A DNA stretch of 64,000 bases from Burkholderia sp. 4M9327F10. Its GTDB lineage: Bacteria > Pseudomonadota > Gammaproteobacteria > Burkholderiales > Burkholderiaceae. The stretch covers positions 41,846 through 105,845 of the forward strand of contig NZ_SCNV01000027.1 of assembly GCF_005503145.1 (NCBI RefSeq), in the 5' to 3' direction. The notes under the pieces were generated by a model. It searched no databases and was not told the origin of the DNA. It saw nothing but the letters and a program-made list of their open reading frames with translations. Positions 8,590 to 16,905 of the stretch are shown in pieces (the stretch's first letter is position 1; every line of letters begins with the position of its first letter). The translations under genes and the position numbers were made by a program.

Positions 8590-8668
8590 CGTATCTGGCT
8601 TGTGTCGAAAGAGCGGTTGTTTGCAATGTTGTGTATCGCCTCGAGATCCAGATACATGGCGATACAAA
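8590..8668. repeat. 79-bp element, copy 1, with GATACA direct repeats
   Basis: Aligns without gaps to 9327-9405. Both copies begin CGTATCTGGCTTGTGTC, share GCAATGTT in the middle and end in a tandem half-site (here GATACATGGCGATACAAA, 8651-8668). GTATCTGG (8591-8598) and CCAGATAC (8648-8655) also form an inverted pair. Tandem hexamers at 10-bp spacing are the usual form of OmpR-family response-regulator sites. This copy ends at the thioredoxin stop codon and lies about 130 bases upstream of the DUF4148 gene on that gene's strand, so it may control that gene. Binding is inference. Confidence 0.6.
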
Positions 8669-9250
8669 TCACGGGTTTTCCGCGAGCAAGGCCTTGATCT
8701 TCGCCTCGGTCTCGTCGTAATCGCCTTCGCCGAAGTGCGTGTAGACCACGTGCCCCTTCTTGTCGACCAGATAGAACGCGGGCCAGTACTGGTTGTTGTA
8801 GGCCCCCCAGGTGGCATAACGGTTGTCCTGCGCAACGGGGAAGGTAATGTCGAAGCGCTTGATGGCGGCCTTGACGTTGTCCGTGTTGCGCTCGAACGGA
8901 TACTCGGGCGTGTGGACCCCGACCACCACCAGGCCCTGGTCCTTGTATTTCTGGTTCCATGTCTTGACGTAGGGCAGCACATGGATGCAGTTGATACAGG
9001 TGTAGGTCCAGAAATCGACCAGCACGACCTTGCCGCGCAACTGCTGCATGGTGAGCGGATCGCTATTGAGCCATTTGTCGATGCCGGTGAACTCCGGCGC
9101 GCTGTTGCCGCCGCTGACCGGGTTTGCAACCGGAGCCGTGTCGGCGCCGGCCGCAGGCAATGCAACGAGACTGGCGATGGCCGCCGCGCTGCCTGCTATG
9201 ACTGCGGCAAGCAGGGCGACGGAGGTAGTGGTTTTGAGTCGGGATGGCAT
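8669..9250 (-). CDS. exported thioredoxin-like protein (TlpA/DipZ-type)
   Basis: A 193-residue protein. Start chosen at ATG 9250, which has AAAGGA nine bases upstream and opens a signal sequence (residues 1-36, ending LPAAGA); the longer frame runs through the repeat element. The domain at 55-190 is a thioredoxin fold: RGKVVLVDFWTYTCINC with a CINC redox pair (Cys85, Cys88), then VVVGVHTPEYPFE, a YWPAFYLVD cis-proline region and a GDYDETEAKIKALL C-terminal helix. The WTYTCINCI form is characteristic of DipZ/TlpA-like periplasmic reductases. No membrane electron donor (DsbD/CcdA) is adjacent. It is flanked by the two copies of the 79-bp element. Confidence 0.87.
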   Translation of the reverse strand: MPSRLKTTTSVALLAAVIAGSAAAIASLVALPAAGADTAPVANPVSGGNSAPEFTGIDKWLNSDPLTMQQLRGKVVLVDFWTYTCINCIHVLPYVKTWNQKYKDQGLVVVGVHTPEYPFERNTDNVKAAIKRFDITFPVAQDNRYATWGAYNNQYWPAFYLVDKKGHVVYTHFGEGDYDETEAKIKALLAENP

Positions 9251-9326
9251 GTCAGCGTCCTTTCGAAGGAGAGGGGAGGAGAGCGGGCGTCTGATCGCCG
9301 CGCATGGCCGTATTGGAACGCCCGTT

Positions 9327-9405
9327 CGTATCTGGCTTGTGTCCCCGGGGCGGCCGGGTGCAATGTTTTGTGTCACGGGCGCGCCCAGATACACTGAGAT
9401 ACAAA
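9327..9405. repeat. 79-bp element, copy 2, with GATACA direct repeats
   Basis: Second copy of the element at 8590-8668, ungapped over 79 positions. It ends in GATACACTGAGATACAAA (9388-9405), a tandem GATACA pair at 10-bp spacing, and again has GTATCTGG (9328-9335) inverted against CCAGATAC (9385-9392). It lies about 77 bases upstream of the thioredoxin start and about 230 bases upstream of the two-component system reading the other way, so it could serve both promoters. The nearby OmpR-type regulator is the natural candidate to bind it (inference). Confidence 0.6.
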
Positions 9406-9456
9406 GCGCCGCGCGTACTGGGCTATAAAGCAGCCATTGCTAACGCGGAGAGCGCT

Positions 9457-9624
9457 ATGAGTACCGGAACTGCTGCAAGTCCTGTCCCTCGTGGAGGACG
9501 CATGAGACGGCTCATGTCGATCCTCGCCTTCCTCGCAGGCGGGCTGGCCGCGGAAATGGCGCACCCGGTGCACTGTTCGCTGCTCAACGTGAACCGGGTG
9601 CGCGTGAATCGTCGGAAGGATTGA
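9457..9624 (+). CDS. possible 55-residue protein of unknown function
   Basis: A short frame with ATG 9457, a weak purine run GCGGAGAGC before it, and a TGA eight bases before the response-regulator ATG. The product is basic and has one hydrophobic stretch (LMSILAFLAGGLAAEMA). No family is recognised. Position in front of the two-component operon and the near-contiguous stop make it a candidate leader or small membrane peptide, but it could equally be untranslated leader sequence. Confidence 0.3.
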   Translation: MSTGTAASPVPRGGRMRRLMSILAFLAGGLAAEMAHPVHCSLLNVNRVRVNRRKD

Positions 9625-9631
9625 ACCGTTG

Positions 9632-10372
9632 ATGGAAAACACCGATCACGTGCTGATCGTCGATGACGATCGCGGCATTCGCGAACTGATTGCCACCTAC
9701 CTCGAGAAGAATGGCATGCGCGTGTCGCTGGCCGCCAACGGCCGCCAGATGCGCAGCGTCCTCGAACAGGGCGCGCCCGATCTGATCGTGCTCGACCTGA
9801 TGCTGCCCGGCGAAGACGGTCTTGTGCTGTGCCGCGAACTGCGCGCGAGCAAGTTTCGTACGGTGCCGGTCTTGATGCTGACGGCCCGCAGCGAGGAGAC
9901 GGATCGCATCGTCGGGCTGGAAATGGGTGCTGACGACTACCTCGCCAAGCCGTTTGCCGTGCGCGAGCTGCTGGCGCGCATCCGTTCCGTGCTGCGCCGC
10001 ACCCGCATGCTGCCGCCGGGCATGCAGGTGACGGAAACCGCGTCGATGATCGGCTTCGGCGACTGGCGCCTCGACACCACGGCGCGCCATCTGCTCGACG
10101 CCGAGGGCACCATGGTGGCCTTGAGCGGCGCGGAGTACCGCTTGCTGCGGGTGTTCCTCGATCATCCGCAGCGCGTGCTGACACGGGATCAACTGCTCAA
10201 TCTGACCCAGGGCCGCCAGGCCGATCCGTTCGACCGCTCGATCGATCTGCTGGTGAGCCGCTTGCGGCAGCGCCTTCAGGATGTGGCGCGCGAGCCCCGT
10301 TACATCAAGACGCTGCGCAGCGAAGGCTATGTATTTTCCGCGGCCGTCACCATGATTGAAGGCGACTCATGA
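9632..10372 (+). CDS. OmpR/PhoB-family response regulator
   Basis: A 246-residue protein. The receiver domain (1-120) has the acidic pair Asp11/Asp12, the phospho-acceptor Asp55 (VLDLMLPGEDG), Thr84 and Lys106 (YLAKPF). The C-terminal winged helix (about 145-240) has EYRLLRVFLDHPQRVLTRDQLL and RSIDLLVSRLRQRL, then KTLRSEGYVF as the wing. ATG 9632 was preferred over the TTG at 9629. The stop overlaps the kinase ATG (ATGA), so the two are translationally coupled. The closest relatives by layout are RstA/OmpR-like regulators. The adjacent GATACA tandem repeats are candidate targets. Confidence 0.93.
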   Translation: MENTDHVLIVDDDRGIRELIATYLEKNGMRVSLAANGRQMRSVLEQGAPDLIVLDLMLPGEDGLVLCRELRASKFRTVPVLMLTARSEETDRIVGLEMGADDYLAKPFAVRELLARIRSVLRRTRMLPPGMQVTETASMIGFGDWRLDTTARHLLDAEGTMVALSGAEYRLLRVFLDHPQRVLTRDQLLNLTQGRQADPFDRSIDLLVSRLRQRLQDVAREPRYIKTLRSEGYVFSAAVTMIEGDS

Positions 10373-11688
10373 AACAGAATGCATTGCTGCATTGGCCGCG
10401 CACGCTGTTCGCGAGGCTTGCCCTGATTCTCTTTGTCAGCCTCGCGCTGGTGCAAACGCTGTCGGTATGGCTCACCATGACCGAACGGGACCAGACCATG
10501 GCGAACGTGATGATGGGCTACATCGAGCGTGAGGTCAGCAGTTCTGTCGCGCTGCTCGACCATCTGCCGGCCGACGAACGTGCCGAGTGGCTGCCGCGGC
10601 TCGCGCGGCGCACCTACACGTTTGTTCTGGGCCCGGGTGTCGCCGGCATGCCACCGGATGCGAAGCTCTCGGCACGGGTGGCGCAGTCCATCGCAGATGG
10701 CATCGGCAAGCGCTATCCGCTCACGGCCAACGCGGTGCCGGGCGACCCGGACCGGCTGCAGGTGCATTTGCAGCTGAGCGACGGCACACCGCTGACGATC
10801 GATTACCACCCCATGCCGGGCGCGCCGCTCTCGCCGTGGCTGTCGTGCGTGCTGGTGCTGCAACTGGTCGTGCTGGCCGCGTGCTGCTGGGTGGCGGTGC
10901 GGCTCGCCACGCGCCCGTTGAGCCAGTTGGCGCGGGCGGCCGACACGCTGGGCCCTGACCTGAAGGCGGAGCGCTTGCCCGAGGACGGGCCGGATGAAGT
11001 GGCGCGGGCCGCACGTGCTTTCAACGCCATGCAGGACCGCATCCGGATGTACATGACCGAGCGCCTGCAGATTCTCGCGGCGATCTCGCACGATCTGCAA
11101 ACGCCGATCACCCGCATGCGTCTGCGCGTCGACGTGATGGACGACAGCGCCCAGGGCGCAAAACTGCAACAGGATCTGCGGGAAATGGAAACCATGGTCA
11201 AGGAAGGCGTCACCTACGCGCGCACCATGCACGGCGCCAGCGAGGCGCCGCTGCGGATCGATCCGGACGCGCTGTTCGACAGCCTCGTGCTCGACTATGT
11301 GGATGCGGACAAGGACGTCTCGCTGCACGGGCGAATCGGCGCGGCGCTGGTGACGCGCCCGCAGGCGTTGCGGCGCATCGTCGGCAATCTCGTGGATAAC
11401 GCGCTGAAGTTTGGCGGGTCGGCTGAGATACAGGTTGCCGCCGCGCACGACGGGCAGGTTTCGGTCTGCGTGCTCGATCGCGGGCCCGGGATTCCGGCTG
11501 AATCGCTGGAAGCGGTGTTCGAGCCGTTCTACCGGCTGGAAGGGTCGCGCAATCGCGGAACGGGCGGCACCGGGCTGGGCCTTGCAATTGCGCGGCAACT
11601 TGCGCTGGCGATGGACGCGACATTGTCGTTGCATAACCGCCCAGGTGGCGGTCTGGAAGCCCGATTGTCGTTAAAGGTGAGCAGTTAG
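10369..11688 (+). CDS. membrane sensor histidine kinase (EnvZ/RstB-like)
   Basis: A 439-residue protein with TM1 at about 15-37, a 120-residue periplasmic sensor segment, TM2 at about 157-178, then a HAMP linker ending near residue 225. The dimerisation helix carries ISHDLQTPITRMRLR (His241 phospho-acceptor). The ATPase domain has the N-box NLVDNALKFG (Asn344), the G1 box DRGPGIP (370-376), the F-box EPFYRLEG and the G2 box GTGLGLAIA (400-408). All catalytic residues are intact. It is encoded directly behind its response regulator with a four-base overlap. The signal is unknown; the oxidative-stress flavour of the neighbours suggests envelope or redox stress (inference). Confidence 0.93.
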   Translation: MKQNALLHWPRTLFARLALILFVSLALVQTLSVWLTMTERDQTMANVMMGYIEREVSSSVALLDHLPADERAEWLPRLARRTYTFVLGPGVAGMPPDAKLSARVAQSIADGIGKRYPLTANAVPGDPDRLQVHLQLSDGTPLTIDYHPMPGAPLSPWLSCVLVLQLVVLAACCWVAVRLATRPLSQLARAADTLGPDLKAERLPEDGPDEVARAARAFNAMQDRIRMYMTERLQILAAISHDLQTPITRMRLRVDVMDDSAQGAKLQQDLREMETMVKEGVTYARTMHGASEAPLRIDPDALFDSLVLDYVDADKDVSLHGRIGAALVTRPQALRRIVGNLVDNALKFGGSAEIQVAAAHDGQVSVCVLDRGPGIPAESLEAVFEPFYRLEGSRNRGTGGTGLGLAIARQLALAMDATLSLHNRPGGGLEARLSLKVSS

Positions 11689-11725
11689 ATTCGGATAGCT
11701 AATCAATGTATTCAAGGAGTTTTCA

Positions 11726-12769
11726 ATGCCGGACCAGATCAATATTCGACGCCGCCGTCTGCTTGGCACGACTGTGGCTGGCCTTAGCTTGATGGAGCTG
11801 GGTCTGAGCGGACTTGCACAGGCGCAGTCGAATGGCGCGACAACTGGCTCGCAGCCTGCGGCGCGGGTTGCTTCGTTCGATACCATTCGCCAGATAGACG
11901 CCGGAACCCTCAATGTCGGCTATGCGGAAGCCGGTCCGCAGAACGGGCCGGTCGTCATCCTGCTGCATGGATGGCCTTACGATATCTATAGCTTCGCCGA
12001 AGTGACGCCCTTGCTGGTGTCCGCCGGTTATCGGGTGATCGTGCCGTATCTGCGAGGGTATGGTTCGACGCGCTTCCTGTCCGCGGATACGCCGCGCAAT
12101 GGCCAGCAGGCCGTGGTTGCGGTCGACATCATTGCGTTGATGGACGCCCTGAAGATCGATCAGGCGATCTTTGGCGCTTTCGATTGGGGCGCGCGCACGG
12201 CCAATATCATTGCGGCGCTGTGGCCGCAGCGCTGCAAGGCGATGGTGTCGGTAAGCGGGTATCTGATCGGCAGCCAGCAGGCTAACAAGGCGCCGCTGCC
12301 GCCGAAGGCCGAACTGGCGTGGTGGTATCAGTTCTATTTCGCCACCGAGCGCGGCGAGGCCGGCTATGCGGCGAACCGCCACGACTTCAACAAGCTGATC
12401 TGGCGTCTCGCTTCGCCTAAATGGAATTTCGATGACGCGACGTACGAGCGTTCGGCCCAGACGTTCGACAATCCGGATCATGTCGCGGTGGTGATTCACA
12501 ACTACCGCTGGCGGCTAGGCCTCGTAAAGGGTGAGCCGCAATACGACGGGCTCGAAGCGCGTCTGGCGACGGCGCCGGCCATTTCGGTTCCGACCATCAC
12601 CATGGAGGGCGATGCCAACGGCGCACCACATCCCGAACCGGCGGCCTATGCGAAGAAGTTTACCGGCAAGTATCAACACCGGAATATCGACGGGGGCATT
12701 GGGCATAACCTGCCGCAAGAGGCGCCGAAGGCGTTTGCCGATGCTATCGTCGATGTGGTCCGCCTCTAA
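11726..12769 (+). CDS. exported alpha/beta hydrolase, epoxide-hydrolase-like
   Basis: A 347-residue protein. The N-terminus RRRRLLGTTVAGLSLMELG resembles a Tat signal (twin Arg at about 8-11, hydrophobic core, AQAQ cleavage near 34). The hydrolase domain has the oxyanion motif HGWP (81-84), the nucleophile elbow GAFDWGA (Asp153) and the catalytic His327 (GGIGHNLPQE). An Asp nucleophile in an FDWGA setting is typical of epoxide hydrolases and haloalkane dehalogenases rather than Ser lipases. The ribosome-binding site AAGGAG stands seven bases upstream of ATG 11726. It follows the kinase gene by 37 bases and may share its transcript. Substrate unknown. Confidence 0.82.
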   Translation: MPDQINIRRRRLLGTTVAGLSLMELGLSGLAQAQSNGATTGSQPAARVASFDTIRQIDAGTLNVGYAEAGPQNGPVVILLHGWPYDIYSFAEVTPLLVSAGYRVIVPYLRGYGSTRFLSADTPRNGQQAVVAVDIIALMDALKIDQAIFGAFDWGARTANIIAALWPQRCKAMVSVSGYLIGSQQANKAPLPPKAELAWWYQFYFATERGEAGYAANRHDFNKLIWRLASPKWNFDDATYERSAQTFDNPDHVAVVIHNYRWRLGLVKGEPQYDGLEARLATAPAISVPTITMEGDANGAPHPEPAAYAKKFTGKYQHRNIDGGIGHNLPQEAPKAFADAIVDVVRL

Positions 12770-12774
12770 AGCGG

Positions 12775-13677
12775 CTATTTCCCCCAGCGTTTCGCCTCAA
12801 GCGCCATCGTGTCGTTAGCGATCTCCAGAAAGCTGTCGACGATCGGCGTCGTATGTTGCTGCTGAGGACATACCGTGAAGCCGCGAAACAGGATATCCGG
12901 CGAAAACGGCCGGAACTGGATCTTCGCCGGATTGGCATCGAAAGTCGCAAGGGGATTGACGATGCCGACGCCCAGGCCGCGCGACACAATCGCGCAGATG
13001 GTTGCGCCGTAGGGCGTTTCGATAGCCGGCACCTGCTTGACTTCCGCCTGGCGCAACACGCGATCCAGCGATGAACGGGTGTCGTCCGCATACGACGGCA
13101 GGATCAGGTTTTCGCCGCGCAGATCGCGTGCATGGATGCGTTTGTGCGCTGCCAGCCGGTGTCCGGCCGGCAGCGCACAAACGCCGGGCAAGCGGTATAG
13201 CTCGGTACTCGTCACACCGAATGCATCAGGCGTCGTCGTAGCGAAGCCGATATCGCAATAGGCCGACGAAGCCCAGCGCTGGATGGTGCCTTCGCTGCGC
13301 ATCTCCAGCGATATCGCAATGCGCGGATACGCAGCGAGAAAGCGCTCGATCACCATCGGCACGAACGACAATGCCAGCACGGGCGCGGCGACGAGCCGCA
13401 GACGGCCACTGCCGAACTGGCGGATTTCCCGCGCGGAATGGGCGAGTTTTTCGAGGCCCACAAAACTCCGGTCGACTTCGCGATAGAACGCGCTGCCTGC
13501 GTCGGTGGCCTGAATGCGCCCGCCGTTGCGCGTGAAGAGCGCCAGTCCGGTCGACGTCTCCAGCTCCGCAATCAGGCGGCTCACGCTCGGCTGCGACGTG
13601 CCGAGCTCCTCGGCCGCAGCGGTCATCGAGCCGCGCAACATGACCAGCCGGAACGCTTCGATTTGCCGTTGATTCAT
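12775..13677 (-). CDS. LysR-family regulator, OccR/NocR-like
   Basis: A 300-residue protein starting at ATG 13677 (MNQRQIEAFRLVM), the usual LysR N-terminus; the longer frame adds 33 unlikely residues. The helix-turn-helix is at about 4-60 (GSMTAAAEELGTSQPSVSRLIAELE), followed by the periplasmic-binding-like effector domain. The wording AFRLVMLRGSMTAAAE and the GLGVGIVNPL segment are those of the opine-responsive OccR/NocR branch (family knowledge, by eye). It is divergent from a flavin amine oxidase gene, with a TGCCAT-N11-ATGGCA dyad between them, and probably activates that transcript. It converges with the hydrolase gene, the two stops being five bases apart. Confidence 0.88.
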   Translation of the reverse strand: MNQRQIEAFRLVMLRGSMTAAAEELGTSQPSVSRLIAELETSTGLALFTRNGGRIQATDAGSAFYREVDRSFVGLEKLAHSAREIRQFGSGRLRLVAAPVLALSFVPMVIERFLAAYPRIAISLEMRSEGTIQRWASSAYCDIGFATTTPDAFGVTSTELYRLPGVCALPAGHRLAAHKRIHARDLRGENLILPSYADDTRSSLDRVLRQAEVKQVPAIETPYGATICAIVSRGLGVGIVNPLATFDANPAKIQFRPFSPDILFRGFTVCPQQQHTTPIVDSFLEIANDTMALEAKRWGK

Positions 13678-13717
13678 CCGCCCGCCTCGCGTGATTTCGT
13701 TGCTCCGAGTCTCAGCT

Positions 13718-13740
13718 TGCCATATCAAAATTGAATGGCA
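13718..13740. promoter_or_regulatory. LysR-type operator dyad
   Basis: Perfect dyad TGCCAT (13718-13723) - N11 - ATGGCA (13735-13740) in the 139-base gap between the divergent LysR gene and the flavin oxidase gene. It fits the AT-N11-AT / T-N11-A form of LysR operators. Its placement 41 bases from the regulator start suits autoregulation together with activation of the other strand. Binding is inferred. Confidence 0.6.
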
Positions 13741-13816
13741 GGCGTTTTTGGTCGTATTTGACCGGATGGGCGGCAAAAACCTAGACTGGCTTGCATCCTG
13801 TCACCGGCGGTGCACG

Positions 13817-15139
13817 ATGCGTTCCGATACCCTGCTGTTTCATGACGATTTCCGCGTGGCCCCATACTGGTGGGACGCCGCGCCGCCCGAGACGGTGCGC
13901 GACGCGCTGCCTGCCCGCGCCGATGTGGTGATTGTCGGCAGCGGTTATTGCGGCTTGTCGGCGGCCGCGGAAGCAGCGCGGCTCGGCGCGAGCGTCGCCG
14001 TGCTCGATGCCGCGGAAATTGGCGCGGGCGGCAGCACGCGCAGCGGCGGCATGGTGTCGAGCGGCCAAAAGCTGGCGCTGACCAACGCGATCCGTGGTGT
14101 CCCGGCAGAAAGACTGGAACGGCTGATGCGCGAATCGATGGCGAGCTTCGACTATCTGAAGCGCCTCGTCGCCGAGGAATCGCTCGACGCCGATCTGCAG
14201 ATCACCGGCCGCTTCTTTGGCGCATTCACCCCGCGCCACTTCGACCGTTTGCGGCGCCAGGGCGATCTGCTGCGCGACAAGACCGGCGTAACGGTGCATG
14301 TCGTGCCGCGTGCGGATCAACACGCGCTGATCGGCTCCGATTACTACTACGGCGGGATTCTCGTCGATGAATACGGCGGTCTGCATACGGCCAAATATCA
14401 CCGCGCGCTGCGCGATCTCGCCTGGCGGCGCGGCGCGACCTTGCATTCGCATGCGGGCGTGCAACGGATCGAGCGCAACGGCGCGGGCTTCAGGGTGCAC
14501 GCAACGCGGGGAGCGATCGAGGCGAAGCAGGTGCTGGTCGCCACCAACGGTTATACCGGGCGGCTGCTGCCGTTCTTCTCGCGGCGCGTGCTGCCCGTAG
14601 CGAGCTATCAGATCGCGACGGAGCCGCTGCCGCCAGGACTCATGGCCGTGCTGAATCCGGGGCGACGGATGATCAGCGATTCGAAGCGCAATCTGTTCTA
14701 CACGAGACCGTCGCCCGACGGCACGCGCATGCTGTTCGGCGCGCGCCCGGCGATCCGCGAAGTGAGCGAGCGTGAAGCGGCGCGCATGCTGCACGCCAAG
14801 ATGATCGGCTTATGGCCGGCCCTGCGCGACGTGCGCATCACGCATGCATGGAAGGGCTATGTCGCGATGACCGGCGACAGGCTCGCGCATATCGGCGAGC
14901 ACGAAGGCGTTCATTACGCACTGGGTTGCAACGGCAACGGCGTGGCGCTGATGAGCTATCTGGGCGCGCGAGTCGCAAAACACCTGCTGGGACTAGACGC
15001 CGTGCCCGGCGCATTCGGCGAGGGCGCGTTTCCGCTCAGCGTGGCCGGCATGGCGAGCCGCCTGAGCGTGCCGCTCGGCACGGCGCTCTATACGTTCGAC
15101 GATCTCTGGAGCGGCCGCGTGCGCGCCGCGCTGTCCTGA
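13817..15139 (+). CDS. FAD-dependent amine oxidoreductase, PuuB/OrdL-like
   Basis: A 440-residue protein of the DAO (glycine/D-amino-acid oxidase) fold. ATG 13817 was chosen because it gives the family's N-terminus (FHDDFRVAPYWWDAAPP) about 35 residues before the dinucleotide motif VIVGSGYCGLSAA (41-46), with an Asp ending strand 2 (VLDA). Later conserved parts are GSTRSGGMVSSGQ, ATNGYTGRLLPF and the C-terminal GCNGNGVALMSYLG loop. PuuB oxidises gamma-glutamylputrescine; this homologue may act on another secondary amine imported by the adjacent transporter. It is the first gene of the operon that continues with the binding protein and permease. Confidence 0.85.
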   Translation: MRSDTLLFHDDFRVAPYWWDAAPPETVRDALPARADVVIVGSGYCGLSAAAEAARLGASVAVLDAAEIGAGGSTRSGGMVSSGQKLALTNAIRGVPAERLERLMRESMASFDYLKRLVAEESLDADLQITGRFFGAFTPRHFDRLRRQGDLLRDKTGVTVHVVPRADQHALIGSDYYYGGILVDEYGGLHTAKYHRALRDLAWRRGATLHSHAGVQRIERNGAGFRVHATRGAIEAKQVLVATNGYTGRLLPFFSRRVLPVASYQIATEPLPPGLMAVLNPGRRMISDSKRNLFYTRPSPDGTRMLFGARPAIREVSEREAARMLHAKMIGLWPALRDVRITHAWKGYVAMTGDRLAHIGEHEGVHYALGCNGNGVALMSYLGARVAKHLLGLDAVPGAFGEGAFPLSVAGMASRLSVPLGTALYTFDDLWSGRVRAALS

Positions 15140-15184
15140 CGTTTTCATCGCGGGTTCTTTCGTATTTTCGACGGAGCAAACATC

Positions 15185-16003
15185 ATGCGTTTTCGCCATC
15201 TTCTCAGCCTCTTTGCGGTTGTCGTTCCCTTATCGCTCGCGTTGGCCGGCAACGCGCGTGCCGATGACGTCGGCACGCTGACGCCCGGCAAGCTGGTTGC
15301 CGGCGTGGATGCGAACAACAAGCCGTACTCGTATATCGACAACGGCAAGATGACGGGCTTCGACGTGGAACTGCTGCGAGCCATCGCGGCAAAACTCGGC
15401 TTGAGCGCCGAGTTCCGCGCCCAGGATTTCAGCGGACTGCTGCCTAGCGTGGCGAACCAGCAGATCGATCTGGCCGCCGGGTCGATTTCGATCACGAAGG
15501 AGCGGCTGAAGATGGTCGATTTTTCGGAGGGCTATCTGACCGGCCTGTTGAGCGTCGCAACGCTGCCGGACAGCGCGATCACCAGCGATGTGTCGTCGGT
15601 GAAGGGCAAGCGGATCGGCGTCGTGCAGGGCACGATCGAGGACACGTATTCGGACAGCTACCTGCCGGGCGCCCAGATCGTGCGCTTTCCGAACCTGAAT
15701 GCGGGCTTCCTGTCGCTGCGCTCGAAATACGTCGATGGCTACTTCGTGGATAAAACGCTCGTGGAAGGCTTGCAGGGCAAGTATCCGCAACTGAACATCG
15801 CAGACAGGCTCGACATCTCCGCCGTCAATCTGCCCGCCGGCTTCCCGGTGCACAAGGGCAACGCGAAGCTCGAGGCGGCGCTGAACAAGAGCATCGGCGA
15901 ACTGGTTGCGGACGGCACCTGGCTCAAGCTGTACCTGCAGTTCCACCCGGGCTATCCTAAGCCCGCGGATCTGCCGCCTTATGCGATGAAGTCGGGCAGT
16001 TGA
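15185..16003 (+). CDS. ABC transporter solute-binding protein, polar amino acid type (family 3)
   Basis: A 272-residue protein with a typical signal peptide cleaved after ARA (about residue 26). The mature part is a two-lobed family-3 binding protein: GKLVAGVDANNKPYSYID, GFDVELLRAIAAKLGL and AGSISITKERLKMVDFSEGY. GGAG stands before the ATG. Such proteins bind amino acids or opines in the periplasm and deliver them to a PAAT permease, which is the next gene. It has co-orientation with flavin oxidases on both sides. Confidence 0.9.
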   Translation: MRFRHLLSLFAVVVPLSLALAGNARADDVGTLTPGKLVAGVDANNKPYSYIDNGKMTGFDVELLRAIAAKLGLSAEFRAQDFSGLLPSVANQQIDLAAGSISITKERLKMVDFSEGYLTGLLSVATLPDSAITSDVSSVKGKRIGVVQGTIEDTYSDSYLPGAQIVRFPNLNAGFLSLRSKYVDGYFVDKTLVEGLQGKYPQLNIADRLDISAVNLPAGFPVHKGNAKLEAALNKSIGELVADGTWLKLYLQFHPGYPKPADLPPYAMKSGS

Positions 16004-16072
16004 ATGAGTCCGGCCGGCCGCCGACGGGCGGCTGACCGAACACGCTGCTGACGCTCAACCAGGGAGCGCACC

Positions 16073-16879
16073 ATGGATGCATTCTTGCAGAACTTTCTCG
16101 ACTGGCCGTTGTTGATCTCCTCGATGCCGTCGCTCTTGTGCACCGGCCTCGTCAACACGCTGGTGCTGTCGGTGTTCTCGACCGTGCTGGGGATCGCCGC
16201 GGGCATGGTGCTGGCCTTGATGGCGGTGTCGCACACGCGTTGGCTGATGCTGCCCGCACGGGTGTTCGTCGATGTGTTTCGCGGCCTGCCGGCAGCGCTT
16301 GTGATCCTGCTCGTCGGCCAGGGGCTCGCTCCCGTGGGGCTGGCCGTCTTCGGGCCCAATCCCTACCCGCTCGCAATCGTTGCTCTCGGGCTGATCTCGT
16401 CCGCCTATATCGCGGAGATTTTCCGCTCCGGCATTCAAAGCGTGGGACGCGGGCAACTGTCCGCGTGTCAGGCGCTCGGCATGACGTACTGGAGCAGCAT
16501 GCGCCATGTGATCGTGCCGCAAGGCGTGCGGCGGATCCTGCCGGCGCTCGCCAACCAGTTCATTTCGATCGTCAAGGATTCGAGCCTGGTCTATTTTCTC
16601 GGCCTGCTGACGTCGCAACGCGATCTGTTCACGATCGGCCAGAACACCTCGGTCAATACGGCCAACCTGTCGCCGCTGGTGGCGGCGGGCGTGGTATATC
16701 TGCTCCTGACCGTGCCGCTCACGCATGCGATCAACCATATCGACCGCTGGACCAACCGTCATGCGAATCCGACGCGGGGAGATTCCAGCGCGGGCTGGGC
16801 GCGCCGGCAGCGCAGGGCTCAGGTCTCGGCCAATTCCGTCGCCTCGGTCAGGACCGGTATCGCCGATCAACATAACTAG
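16073..16879 (+). CDS. ABC transporter permease, polar amino acid type
   Basis: A 268-residue membrane protein with about five helices. The cytoplasmic EAA loop is visible as SACQALGMTYWSSMRHVIVPQGVRRILPALANQ, and a conserved VDVFRGLPAAL follows the third helix, as in HisM/GlnP-like permeases. AGGGAG precedes the ATG. It should pair with the binding protein just upstream. Only one permease gene and no PAAT-type ATPase gene is found beside it, so either it homodimerises and borrows an ATPase encoded elsewhere or one has been lost. The hydrophilic C-terminal 35 residues are longer than usual. Confidence 0.9.
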   Translation: MDAFLQNFLDWPLLISSMPSLLCTGLVNTLVLSVFSTVLGIAAGMVLALMAVSHTRWLMLPARVFVDVFRGLPAALVILLVGQGLAPVGLAVFGPNPYPLAIVALGLISSAYIAEIFRSGIQSVGRGQLSACQALGMTYWSSMRHVIVPQGVRRILPALANQFISIVKDSSLVYFLGLLTSQRDLFTIGQNTSVNTANLSPLVAAGVVYLLLTVPLTHAINHIDRWTNRHANPTRGDSSAGWARRQRRAQVSANSVASVRTGIADQHN

Positions 16880-16905
16880 TCTTCACAAGCAAAGCGCGAG
16901 ACACA

